Source: Nannochloropsis salina CCMP1776
Lineage: Eukaryota > Sar > Eustigmatophyceae > Eustigmatales > Monodopsidaceae
Assembly (NCBI GenBank): GCA_004565275.1
Contig: SDOX01000008.1
Location: 651,327 to 715,326, forward strand
DNA: 64,000 nt
Direction: 5' to 3'
The notes below the pieces were generated by a model. It did no database searches. It was not told where the DNA came from and worked only from the letters and a program-made list of their open reading frames with translations. This document shows, one piece after another, positions 31,715-42,509 of the stretch (position 1 is the stretch's first letter; each line of letters starts with the position of its first letter). Both the position numbers and the translations under genes were made by a program.

Positions 31715-32409
31715 GGAAGCAACGGCATCGATATACGATGGAAAAGAGAGGAAGGATATTGTTCACTATGTAGCGATGTAGGGTGACCGTTTTGGGTATG
31801 TGTGGGGTGGAACGAGCAGGAAGGCCCGCGACGGGACCTTGCGTTCCCTCGTGCTGTGTTTCCTGCAATTTATTTCGGGCTTTTTGCATGATTGCTCTCG
31901 ATGGAGGATCGTCTGGTGGAAGCGTGGAAGCTGTACATTCCTGTCGGCTGCCGGAAAGGTGAAGACGGAGAGGCGGAGCTGCTTCCGCTGCTTGATTCTC
32001 TAGGTCATACGAAAACCACCAATTTTTTCAGTCGCACTTTCAAAATTAACAAGATTTTGCTGCCGTGTAGCTCACGCGTGTATAGAGGCGTTCTTGGTCA
32101 GATAATTGTGGGTGAGGCGACGGACAACCGGGACGAGTGACGAGATTGTAGGCGCACCTTCTTCATCCGATTGCCTCCATCCCCTCTCTTCGACCGCGCT
32201 CCTGCACTCAAACGCCTGGGCGCACGCAAATGTACGTCTATGATGGCTTGCACCGGTGTATAACGGTAGCCCGGTGTTGAACAAAAGAAAAAGACAACCA
32301 CGAAACAACATCTCGGAACGAGAGGCGTTGCGGCCCTCTCTCTGTCTCCCCTCGCACGCCTTGGGCCGTACCTGCCACGACTCTTACTTTAGGACCACAC
32401 CGCACAGCA
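31715..32409. other. Convergent region with one weak ORF
   Basis: About 0.7 kb between convergent stop codons. A plus-strand frame from the ATG at 31901 to 32140 (79 residues, MEDRLVEAWKLYIPVGCRKG...) looks mildly protein-like at its start but has no recognisable family. It may be 3' UTR of the LDSP-like gene or a small gene; I could not decide. Confidence 0.35.
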
Positions 32410-33729
32410 TTAGGCATACTCCCCACCTTCGTGATTTCCCTCCCGTTTCCCATGTCTGCATTTCCCTGCCCCTGGGTCCGGGCAGCATGTCCCTCCCTCC
32501 GCCCGGCTCTCCCCCAGAAAGGTCGTCAGTAACACTCGTATGGCCCTCATCTCCTCCACCAGCGCCTCCAGACCCCCTTCCCTTCGCTCGAACCCTCGTT
32601 CCGAGACAAGCCGCCAGCATGTGGAAGTGAGGGCGAGGAGGGACGCGAGGGGGACGGAGATCGCTTTCCAGAATCGGTTTCTGACTGCCCTCGCCACGAA
32701 CGTACACCGTTCTTTCACTGACAATCCCGCCCTCCTCATTGGCCCGCGAAGCGCCAGACATAGCTCTCCTGCGACCACTAGCAGCCTTTTATTGAGCCGT
32801 CGCCCGTTCCGCTTTTTCTGGCCCTTGGAAAGTTTCCGCTTTCCCTTCCTCCCTTTCCCTGCCCCGCCTGCCTGCACGCCGGCGTGCGAAGGAGGGGCTA
32901 CATCCACCATGTCCCGTGCCAAGACGGCACACGGCACAGGAGTGTCCAATGTGAGACGGTGGTGGCATGGAGGGGTCTCAACGGCGTCCATCAAACGGAA
33001 ATTCAAACCTTGGCCCATGTCCTTCGCCACACCTGGACGGGTCCCCAGCGAAGTTTGGCCGTCCGTTTCCTCTTCCCACGTGGTGAAATGGCTGCTGCCA
33101 TCCATGTCCGAGACCGACGCCGGCTTTCCGGTACTGTCTTCGGAGTCCAGGCCTGGCACTGTGGTGAATGATGGCGCGAGACAGAGGAAGTCGACGGTGA
33201 CGCTTTGGAGGACACTTGTATTGTGCGGGCACGGGTCACCATGCTGGTACAGCATGCGAAACGACATCGAGACCCCATGCCCTTCACCAGCTTGAGCCTT
33301 TTTGCAAGCTATATTCACATCTTCAGCCTCGTCCTTCCCGTTCACCACCCACTTGTCCCATACGCCGAGGACTACTGGGGTGTTTTCCGAGGACCGTCTT
33401 CGCGTCACGGTCTGAAACATCTTGACGTTGTAATTGTATCCATCTTTCGTCAGTGCGAAAGATTCGCCGTCCATTTCACGCAGCAATCGGGGGCCAGACG
33501 GCCTAGCGGGTGCTGGAAGAGGCTTGGAGGTGGAAGAAGGGGTGTCCACTGGAGGGATCGTCGGAGGCTCTTCTGCTTTACTTTCTAGAGACCGTCGATC
33601 GACACCATCGGCCAGACGGATATGAACGACTTCTTCTTGAGTACCCCGGATGGCTCTTGTCAAGAAGAAGATCAAAAAATAAAGGGTTATATTTTGGTAA
33701 TTAGGTAAGCTGCGCATCCCTTGGGCCAT
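32410..33729 (-). CDS. MRH (mannose-6-phosphate receptor homology) domain membrane protein
   Basis: 439 residues, probably type I membrane. The signal peptide is residues 1-28 (YQNITLYFLIFFLTRAIRG). An MRH-like lumenal domain spans about 85-260: VLGVWDKW, SFRMLYQHGDPCPHNTSVLQSVTVDFLCL, then VETPPCHHRLTLDTPVPC. The pattern G..C, V.F.C and C....L.TP..C is that of glucosidase II beta, OS-9 and the GlcNAc-phosphotransferase gamma chain. The sugar-binding Arg expected near SVTV is not obvious and the first Cys seems absent, so lectin activity is uncertain. A basic stretch (KGRKGKRKLSKGQKKRNGR) precedes a hydrophobic segment near 355-375. The ATG at 33729 is the first Met before the signal peptide. 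Likely ER or Golgi. Confidence 0.6.
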   Translation of the reverse strand: MAQGMRSLPNYQNITLYFLIFFLTRAIRGTQEEVVHIRLADGVDRRSLESKAEEPPTIPPVDTPSSTSKPLPAPARPSGPRLLREMDGESFALTKDGYNYNVKMFQTVTRRRSSENTPVVLGVWDKWVVNGKDEAEDVNIACKKAQAGEGHGVSMSFRMLYQHGDPCPHNTSVLQSVTVDFLCLAPSFTTVPGLDSEDSTGKPASVSDMDGSSHFTTWEEETDGQTSLGTRPGVAKDMGQGLNFRLMDAVETPPCHHRLTLDTPVPCAVLARDMVDVAPPSHAGVQAGGAGKGRKGKRKLSKGQKKRNGRRLNKRLLVVAGELCLALRGPMRRAGLSVKERCTFVARAVRNRFWKAISVPLASLLALTSTCWRLVSERGFERREGGLEALVEEMRAIRVLLTTFLGESRAEGGTCCPDPGAGKCRHGKREGNHEGGEYA

Positions 33730-34693
33730 ATTCAGGAAGTAGGTCGAAATTCGAAAAAGCGGGAACAGGTGGCCAGCCCCATTTGTGAAATGCTGCCACA
33801 GTACCAGCAATAAGCCCCAGAGTCACCTGTCGCATGATGTGGTTGGGGATACATTAAAGGAAAGCGAAAATTTTATCGCGATCAATGCAGGTTTGAAGGC
33901 ATTGGTGGACGGGTAGGGGTGGGGGGTATAATTTTTCTCCTTCCCTTGGACAGCACCAAAATGATTACGGCCCATATAAAAGAAATCAAGGGTCTACGAC
34001 CCTGAGGTTTCATCATAGGTGCCAGGTACAGGGTTGGCTCGGGACAACACAACCCATAAATATTGTAAGAGATGAAAGTTCGGGACTCTAATTATCACCA
34101 TCATATTTCCCTTTATTAGGTAGCAGGCTTGGATCCCGGATAACCTCCCCGTCTGTGACCATCCCGGGGCCTGAGTAGACACAAAAAACTTGGGCAAGAA
34201 GACCGACACGAGTAGACTGATCGACTTCATTAAAATAAGTCCATTTCGTTTACAGGGATGGATATGTCACAAAGCAGAGGATCACACCCGCGACACAGAG
34301 ATTTTTCCTTCGATCTGCAACCAACGGCAACTAGCGCGGTAAAAACACTGGTGCTTTTGCTTTGCGACACAACGGGGAAGGCTTACTTTCACACCTCCTA
34401 TACATCTATAAAGACTATATATGAAAGCATTTTCACTGTGGGAGACGCGAAAGACCACAAAATGGGCCGAATGGGTTAGACATGAAAAAGGTGATAGCTG
34501 ACAGTAGAGCGAAATAGATTTCTTACAATTTAGGACATGAATAGTAAAGTCAACGGCCACAAAATAAAAATAGAGAGTCCCTGTCAGAGAGCCATAGAAA
34601 CATCTACAATATCGATAAATGGACTTTGGAGGAAAATGCATCTTTGCCTTGGTGTACGAGTCCGTGCCTATGACATGGTGCGGCCCTTTCATT
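33730..34693. other. Intergenic region, no gene seen
   Basis: About 0.96 kb between two minus-strand genes: promoter of the MRH gene and 3' UTR of VPS11. It is AT-richer than its neighbours around 34100-34600. No RNA gene, repeat or coding pattern recognised. Confidence 0.5.
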
Positions 34694-37600
34694 CTACACG
34701 TTCAAAACCCCTTTCCCAAAGTAGGAAGCGACGGCCGCAAATCCATGCTCCTCTAGCTCTGTGAAGAACGATTCGTGCTCCGTAGCTTTGCCTCTTTGAT
34801 CTTTGAGCTGGATCCGCTCGTAGTGGTGCTGGTCGGCCGCGCACTCGTTGCACTCTCCCTCCTGTGCCAGACACCCTGGATCCAGGTGGTACGAATGCAT
34901 GCATAGGAAGTGGACCGCGGGGAGCTCCAACGGTCGCTGGCACGCCGCGCACGTGGTGCTCTGAAAGAGGCGGGCCGAGGTCCGGAGGTCCTGAACCTCG
35001 GCGCGTTTCTCGTGGGTGCTCTTTCGGAGGGACTCGATGTTGGCCTGGTGGCTCTGCAGGTCTCCGTCCGCCTCTTTGAGGAGACGGACGATGTAGGTAC
35101 GCGCCACGGAGAGGGGGAGCTGTTCATGCTGGGAGAGCGCCTCGAGGACCACGGGTGGGGGAAGGACATGTTCTCGCTCGATCATCTGCAAGACACGCAC
35201 CACGTCGTCCCATGCCGCGTCTTCGTCCTCGCTTTCCTCTTCCCCCTCCTCCTCCTCCACCTCGCCTGCCTCCTCCTCCTCCGCCGCCTCCTTCCCTCCC
35301 GCCCGCCCTCCCGCCCTCCCTCCCGCCCTCCCCACAATCCAAGCCAGCACCTTCCTCCAGAGCTCTGCGTTCTTTCGGTTCTCTTTCCGACACATTCGCT
35401 GCAAGACCAAGCCCACCTCTCCTTCCTCCATGTTGGCCTCCAGCACGAGCTCAACTTGCCGCTGCCGCTCCAGAAGACAGAGCTGCCCCGGTCGGAAATT
35501 ATGCATCTGCACCAGTATCAAAGCCTGGTCCTCATTGTAGCGACCTTGCTGCTCCTCCAAAAAGGATAAAAGCCTGCTCTCCGCTTTTTTGGCGCGAAGC
35601 CGTGCCTCCCTCCGACGTTCCTTCTCTCCTTCCCCTCCATGTCCGCCTCCCTTCCCATTCATTGCGCCTTCAATAGCTCCTCCACTGGGCCCGCGCGGCT
35701 TACTTGCCCCCCCCTCCTTCCCTCCCTCCCTCCCCCGGGCCGTGGCATCCTCTACCGCCTGTTTCCAGTCAAGGAGCAGGAGTTCCAGAAGGGTGTTACC
35801 CACCAATAAGGGGGGGGACGGGGTCGGGAGGGGGAAAGGGCGGGCATAACCGCCTCTGCTAATTAAGGTAGGGGGGGCTGTGGCGGCCGGGGGCGGTTCC
35901 CGTATGACCCCCTCCAAAAAGGTCCTTAGCCAGTGGGGTTGATCGATGAAGACGTGGAAAAAGTCTTCGGCAGAGGCACGGGGGGGCGTCGAGGGCGGGA
36001 GCGAGGGAGAGGGGGAGGTCCGGGGGGAGGGCGGCCGGGGGAGGGAAACGGCCGGTGCAGAGGGCAAGGAGGGTGCCGGTGGTCTCCTCCGGTAAGACCG
36101 CGAGGAGGCGCTGGCCATAGAGGGAAAGGAAGCGGGCAGCGTCCGGGAAGGAGAGGGAGGTGATGTAGGCAAGCGCGTCGCGGTAGGAGGGCGAGGGCTT
36201 TTCAAGCTGTACCCGCAAATACCACTCGTGCGCGCTGGATGAGAAGGAAAGGGAGGACGGGAGGGAAGGAGAGAAACCAAGAGGGTCAGTAAGATGGGCT
36301 CAGAGTTTGCAAAGTGGTCTCGTCACGGTTCAGGAATGGACACGCCCTCCCTATCCCTCGACGAGCTCTTCGAGGCGTGGCACTGCGGAACGCCGGCCCA
36401 TGTCTCGCCGACCTCCCCCTTTTAAAAGAAGACACAATGCCTCGCATTCCCGACTCCCTCGAGCCATAGGATCTCACCGGTACTTCCTAGCTATCTCCAG
36501 CGCGTGCTCCAAATACCCTGCTTCCTTCAGTATGCTCACGGCCGCTTGGACATCCACGCCTCCCCGCCGGCGCCGCGCCCGGCCCATGGCCGTATTCAGG
36601 CTCTCCCCCTCGGGCTCCTGCCTCTCCTCCCCTCCTTCCTGCTCCCCCTCCACCCCTCCCACCGCTTCTACCTCCTCCGCGGGAAGCAGTGACAAGCCTG
36701 CGGGAAGGTAGGGTCTGCTTCCTTCCCCTCTTTCCCCCCCCTCCTCGTCCTCCTCTCCTTCCTCCCCCTCCCCCTCCCCCCCCACGTATCTCTCTGGAAA
36801 AACCAAGCGATCCAACCTGCCGGTGTCCTTCAACTTCGTGTAACAGTTCAAGAGGAAGGTGGTCAGGGCGGCCGTGGCATGCCCCTGTCGATGCAAAGCC
36901 TCCAGGTAGACCGTCAAATTGTGGATGCGCTGCGGGTCGAGGAAACGGGCGATGACGTAGGAGGGATCCAAGTAGCCTGGGGTGTGGTAGTAAACTTATC
37001 GGTTGCATGATGACGTCCTGGACTCGCTGTCCTTGCCCCAAAACAAAACAAAGCTTCGGATTGGCCGGGACGTGCCCGGAGACTACCCCCGCACCACAGG
37101 ATTTACGAAGAGAAAGCCCTCTGTCATGCTGGGCTCCCTTCCCCTTTCCTCCCTCTCTCCCTGCCTACCGATCGTGTGGATGTACTGCTGCACACTTTCG
37201 TCGTACGCCCGCTTCTTTTCGTACAAATGGTCTGCGTATCTTCGGTAAATCTCCATGATCTGAGCCACTGGGTAGTTGCAGGAATAGGCAAGCTTGATGG
37301 CCACGGGGAAGAGCTGGGACGTGGGGAGGGCAAGGGAGGGATGCGGGTGAGGGACGCACGAGGGGGAATGCGACGAGGGGAGCATGGCCAGAAGGGCTTC
37401 GGGCCGCGTCCTCGATGGTTTGAGGCCGACGGGACGAGAGAAGGGAACAAAGAGGAAAAGACGCGAGAGACAAGGTGTTCCGACCTTCATGTCCTGGACC
37501 AGGAGCTTGAGCTTAGCCGCGGTGGTCTTCTCACGCAAGCGGAGGACCAGTCCTTGGGAGGTGAGGACGTAGGCGAGGGAGCGGTGGGAGAGGAGGGCGA

Positions 37601-39357
37601 GGACCTTCTGATCGGGGGCGAGGGTGGTGTGAAAAGCCACGAATTTGTTCTTGAGATCGTAAATGTGGAGGGTGGTCCGGCCCGAGACCTCGTCCCTGGA
37701 GGCGACGAGGACGGAGGAGGAGGAGGAGGAGGAGGAGGAGGAGAAGGAGGAGGAGGAGGAGGAGGAGGGAGGGGTTGGAGGGAGGGGGGGGACCGAGGGC
37801 AGCGAGACGCTGATGGATTTGGAAGCCGAGGGCCCCCTTCCGGCCGTCGTGTTCGCTGTAGAAGTAGAGGGCGTCGGGGCGGCCGAGGAGAAGGTCCTGG
37901 GTGAGGGGGTCGAGGGCCGCGCAGCCGTAGGCGGCACCGACTTGGTCGAGGACGAGGAGGGAGAAGGTTGGCGGGGAGGAGGCGGTGTCGAAGAGGAAGA
38001 CCCCCCCCGAGCCGGAGGAAGGGGCAGTCAGGAAGGGGGAGAGCAAGGCGGAGGGGAAGGGGGTGCTGTCTGTGGGGAGGGAGGGGACTGCAGGCATGGC
38101 GCTGGAGAAAAGGGAGGAGGGAGAGAGGGGAGAGGCCGAAGCAGTCCCCCCCTTGGAGGTAGAGGGGGGGGGGGGGATCGTCCAGCACCACGTACAGCTT
38201 GTCCAAGTCCGGGTTACGGCTTGGGCCCGCGGCCTGTCCGCTTTTTCCGTTTTTCCCGCCCCCTTCCTGGCTAGGGACATCCCCCTCCCTCCCTCCCACC
38301 CTCCCTCCCTCCTCCCCGCCCTGCTGGAACAGCAGGGCCGTCACGGGTCTAGGCGCCGCCACCGCTTCCCCCGGCCCGAGTCCGGGTAAAGGCGGACGCA
38401 ACAGAAGGGTAGGAAGGGGGACGTCGATCCGATCTTCTCGGAAGCTGCCGGTCCACACGAGGACGAGGCCGGAAGCGAAGCCGAGGGCGACCTTCGTCCC
38501 GTCGTGGTTACAAGCCAAGGCCGTCGGGATGGCTGCGGCGGCGGTCAGGGCCTCATTTAAGGTACCCGGAGCCAGGGCCTGAAGGGCGGGAAGGACGGCG
38601 ATGGTGTTGGAGGGCGCTGAGACTTTGCTTCCCACCCAGGTATGGATAACAACTTGCGCCCCTGGGCCGTGGAGGCCGGCGACCACGAGGAGGGGAGGGG
38701 ACTGGAGGGAGCGGGCGAGGAGGAGGGAGGGAGGATTGGAGGGGGAGGGAGGGGGGGAAGGAGGGGGAGACAGAATGCGGTGTTGAAGGGAGACGTGGAG
38801 GTCGGCGTCCGTGAAAGTGATGTGGCCCTGGTCGTCTGCGAAGATCAAGGCGCCTTCCACGAGCAACGCCGAGGCCAAATTACCTTTCTATTGGAAAGGT
38901 CACAAGAAGAGCATCGGGTGAAAGGACATGACAACGTGGATTGTGAAACAAGAGAGAAGAGAAGAAGCGCCAGAATTGAGGCGCCATGCGGACAAGGGAC
39001 GGGATAATGGTGGAGGCGAAAGTAGTGGCGGACAGAATTCAAGATCAAGAGATGGAACAGATAATATACACACGAGAGCCACCGAGGGGAGAAGGGGGTT
39101 GAAGGGCATAAAAGGAGAGCCGAAAAATGTGTGAATACCAGAGATGTTGGGGGGGGGAAGCGGAAGGAGACGAGAAATGGGAGGGTAGCGAAGAGAAGCC
39201 TGGGCGGTGGGAGGGGAGGTCGGCGCGTGCAGAAGCATGGTAAACTTACCAAAACAGAGGAGAGATTCCGAGGAAGGGAATCTCTGTCGAAGAAATTATA
39301 GGGTCGGCCGCCAAAGCCCAACAGACGGGGTGGGCGGACTAGCTTTGATGAGGACAT
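34694..39357 (-). CDS. VPS11: Vacuolar protein sorting protein VPS11 (HOPS/CORVET core, RING), six exons, two frame breaks
   Basis: complement(34694..36234, 36478..36976, 37169..37313, 37485..38101, 38196..38887, 39250..39357). VPS11 is a core subunit of the HOPS and CORVET tethers in endosome-vacuole fusion. Exon 1 (RPYNFFDRDSLP) and exons 2-3 give the beta-propeller (GNLASALLVEGALIFADDQGH; RPDALYFYSEHDGR; LHIYDLKNKFVAFHT). The alpha-solenoid follows (SVQQYIHTIGYLDPSYVIARFL; LLNCYTKLKDTGRL; RAHEWYLRVQLEKP), then a coiled coil and a C-terminal RING-like CAACQRPLELPAVHFLCMHSYH ending SYFGKGVLNV. All five introns are GT-AG and phase-consistent. Two frame changes remain: one near 37708-37791 (GGA repeat or G8) and one near 35980-36043 (G7/G6 runs). 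Both are at error-prone tracts, so assembly slips are likelier than decay. Confidence 0.9.
37707..37770. repeat. (GGA)n microsatellite in VPS11 exon
   Basis: A nearly uninterrupted GGA run broken once by GAA. On the coding strand it reads as poly-Ser (TCC) or poly-Leu (CTC) depending on frame. The VPS11 frame changes across this region, so repeat-length error or polymorphism is a likely cause. Confidence 0.85.
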
Positions 39358-40123
39358 CAGAAATGCTTCGAGGCCCGCGACGGGTGAGGGAGGGCAGTGG
39401 GGGGGAAGCTATCGAAAGGTGAGCTCAGGCCAGGATGAGATGCCAGGCTTCCAAAGAATTTGCACACGTGCCGATATAGCTACAGAAGCTCTGCAATTTC
39501 CGTGGAGTGAGGTATGGATGGGAAAGAGAGGAGTGTGAGCGCGTTTTTATGTCTTTGAAGTCCCTCGCCGAGGGGTCGCTAGTCGCCACCTGAGTTTACT
39601 CAGCTGCAGCCCCGAGGCTTAGGCTTTCTCTAGTTACATGCATTCTTTACTTGATATCTAACCGTGTATATGTCTAGTGCGTGCGTGCATCGCCTTGTGC
39701 GCAGCTTGTTCTCGGACAGCCCATTGCTCTGTCAGCCGTGTAGAATGTGGCGTTGGACACTCCGTGTTCTACTATTATACTCCAAGTGCCGCGTGAAACT
39801 GAGATCAACAAAAATTGGGATGAGGTGTGTGGGGTAGCTACGCGCCGAAGTTTGTTTTGCGTCGTACGGGAGATAAATTCTACCACAACGTTTATGCACA
39901 CGGGATGGGCTCAACCTCCCCTTCCATCCTTATTCCGATGTCGTTCTCCGCATCCCACCCTTATGGTACACATCTACACTTCACCAAAATTCTACTCCAA
40001 AATTCTACTCCAAATACTATTTTTGTCTCGCCATAACAACGAGTAATCCATCCTCGGCATTTTGTGCGCCGAGTTTTTCCCTCCGTCTCCTCTTTGTTGG
40101 GCCCCCGCCTGGTCTTCCTCCCA
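39358..40123. other. Intergenic region, no gene seen
   Basis: About 0.77 kb holding the VPS11 promoter and the 3' UTR of the SnoaL-like gene, both on minus. A short direct duplication (CCAAAATTCTACT, 39986-40011) is present. No gene recognised. Confidence 0.45.
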
Positions 40124-41440
40124 TCACATCACCACCGTCGTCGCCTTCGCAAGCCCTGCAGGAGCCGTCGGCAACAAAGATGAGTGGTGGTCAACAATCA
40201 TCCATTTTTTCCCCTCTTTCCGGTACACAAACGAATACCGTGCGTGCTTCTGCACCTCACGGCCGTCCGGGCCCCGCCACGCAAAGACGTAGTACCCGTC
40301 GTTGATGGCTGTCTCTCCTTCATTTCCTGTTCCGAATATCCTTACGTAGGGTTGATAGGCTGCCACTCGCAATCCAGGGAGTGCGGCAAAAAAATCAAAA
40401 TACGACCGAATTTCCGCGGGATTGACCCGAAGTTCCTCCGAAACCGTTCCCCACAACACGGCGTCCGGAGCATACAATGCGGCCGTTTCCGCCGAAGCCG
40501 TTGCGCGGTTCGAGGTGACCGTCTGAAGCCATTCTTGAGTCGTTTGCAGGACTTCCTGCTTGACCCGCTCGTCCACGCCTAACGCACTGCGTGGCCGAGG
40601 TTCGACCATGGACCCCATCGCGACGTTTTTGTATCTGCCAGGAGTCTTGTCTACAGCTGCCACGCCAGCCGGTGCAATGGCCATCGCACCAGAAGGAGCA
40701 GCGATGTTGAGAGCACCGCCTAAAAAAAGGGGGGGGAGGAAAAGTACCCCTCGGGCAAACTTTCTGATGAGACTGCGACGCGTTGAGCCGGGCGGGGCCG
40801 CTCGTGAGGCCGTCTGTTGCAGTGCATGTAAAACAGGCCTGATCTTGCCGAGCCCGGTGGCCTTCTCACGACGCCTCTTTTTCTTTTGAACATGACTATT
40901 GCTGGTGAGGGTGCCAGTGTCTGTGCTGGCGGTGGTCGAGGCCGCGGCGGGCCGCGGGGACCGCGTTGGACTGATAGGGTGGGGGGAACTATGTTACGGA
41001 CAATTGGGGAGAAGAGCGTCAGGGATATTCGAGGTTCCAAATGCGAAGGACTTGGAATCCGAGACGCTCCAAAGCATCACGCGATGGCGCATCAAGAGAG
41101 AGGTTACTGGAAGGGTAAAGTGGGAAGGCTTCGAGAAGGACGAGCACGTGTGTCTTACTAAGGTAGAAAACTGGTTGATCGACAAACAGATTTGTCAATA
41201 TCACTATACTGATGGAAAGCGCATCAAGATGCACAAAGAAGATTGACACTCCAATCAAAATTATATTAAATGATGGCGTATGTCGCGACTGATTCAGATG
41301 CTTTTCGCGTACCTAGGGCCCGAAGGGATGATGCCCAGTTTGAAGGAAAAGGCGGCGCCGGGTAAAAGGGAGGCAAGGAGAACCAAAGTCAGCAATAAAT
41401 GCCTGAAAATTCTATCGGAGACTATTGGCCGGCGCTTCAT
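40124..41440 (-). CDS. SnoaL/NTF2-like (CaMKII association-domain-like) protein, predicted thylakoid lumen, two exons
   Basis: complement(40124..40970, 41313..41440), 324 residues, intron 40971-41312 phase 2 (GTACGC donor, TATCAG acceptor). Exon 1 encodes a signal peptide (FRHLLLTLVLLASLLPGAA) directly followed by FSF, the ASAF-like plastid motif. Exon 2 begins with a long Ser/Thr/Arg-rich transit region, then a twin-arginine signal (TRRSLIRKFARGVLFLPPLF) ending GAMA. The mature part is an NTF2-like cone fold: EVLQTTQEWLQTVTS, AALYAPDAVLWGTVSE, IRSYFDFFAALPG, INDGYYVFAWRGPDG, HARYSFVYRKEGKKWMIVDHHSS. Such domains bind small ligands or form oligomers; no catalytic assignment is possible. Splice placement rests on phase match and targeting logic, without a homologue alignment. 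Confidence 0.75.
41022..41246 (+). pseudogene. Nup98 autoproteolytic-domain-like fragment, antisense inside an intron
   Basis: A 74-residue open stretch on the plus strand, starting GIFEVPNAKDLESETL and passing through RWRIKREVTGRVKWEGF to QICQYHYTDGKRIK before a stop. Its pattern resembles the first half of the Nup98/Nup145 C-terminal domain (Y..P....L, then F.IGR.GYG.I.F.G). The usual domain is about 150 residues and ends in an HF/S self-cleavage site, which is absent here. It lies wholly inside the intron of the minus-strand SnoaL-like gene. Either a truncated duplicate, an exon of a plus-strand gene I could not trace, or chance. The family match is from memory of the motif only. Confidence 0.3.
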
Positions 41441-42509
41441 CTTCCTTACGGTGCCTGCCCGGTGCCTGGTGGAACGGGGTTGATGGGGCGGGAAGATGGA
41501 CGATGTGAGGAGACACCCACGCCAACATGGCACAAAGCAATCCAACGATACTTGTCATCCAAGGCAGCTTATGAATATTGCTCAAGAAGCCGCCCATCAA
41601 GGTGTGGGCACGTGTCCATGCGAGAACTAAGCATTCAATGTCGCCAAACCACATACGCGAGGCAATCAAGCGAGGCACGTAAGCCTTGCGTCACCCTGAA
41701 GGGGAGCACGCGTCGGCCTCCGACGGCCTACGTTCCCTCGATTTCAGGCGGATTGGCCTCTAAATTGACGCCTGGACCTTGGCAATGGGTTGTAACAAGG
41801 TACGTGAGGCCATTGGTTTTGATTAAAGGAGTTGTGATATCTGGCAATATATTTGGGAGGAAGCCGAATGGAGAAGCGTCTTTGTCCTCCTGCGCCGGCG
41901 TCGTCGGAGGAAGATGTGTAAAAGGAGGTTTTCCTCGTCAAAGCCTTTGACGGCCTGGACACTTCACATGCATGAGATCCGTATCCCGTGGCCTTGCATT
42001 TCTCATTGTCACCTAGGAATAGGGTGCTCGTAATTACCCTATCTTTGCAATGCTTGCAAGTAACGGACGTAATTCTATGATAAGGTTTTGGGTGGGGAGG
42101 TTGGCGTACATGTTTTTCAAAGATGCTGCACAAAAGATGGTAATCAGCACATTGTCTCTACTCTTGTTGATCGTCGATCAAACTCAAACTGCTGGTAGTC
42201 CAACTCAATGGATGTAGCACAGCTTTTTTACAGGTTGTATTGTTTGCAGGGATCTGAAGAAAACGTTAAGTGTTTCTTTACCTGTATCAAGAAATTGAAT
42301 GAAAACATCAAACGCTAACAAGTAAGATGCCCAAATGCTCCGTCACCTCTTCGAATAAATTGGAGACCAGACATCTTTGCTTTCAAGAGTTTAATATGTA
42401 TGCACCTCCATCCATCCGAAATGTGACCGACCAAAATTGAGGGCCTCCTCAAACTCTACTTCCTACGCCTGTTATGTAACTCCAGGCAACCATCGACGTG
42501 CTATCCTCT
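41441..42509. other. Intergenic region, no gene supported
   Basis: About 1.07 kb. A plus-strand open frame of about 180 codons crosses 41399-41950 but has no recognisable family, no clear codon periodicity, and overlaps exon 1 of the SnoaL-like gene. The AT-rich half (42050-42480) probably contains the 3' UTR of the next minus gene. Confidence 0.4.

Noticed and set aside
35155-35676. Long antisense open frames in VPS11, GCN2, USP5 and similar genes
   Set aside because: They arise opposite GC-rich, low-complexity exons; the sense frames carry conserved domains.
41399-41950. 183-codon plus-strand open frame
   Set aside because: No recognisable family, no clear coding periodicity, and it overlaps the signal-peptide exon of the minus gene.
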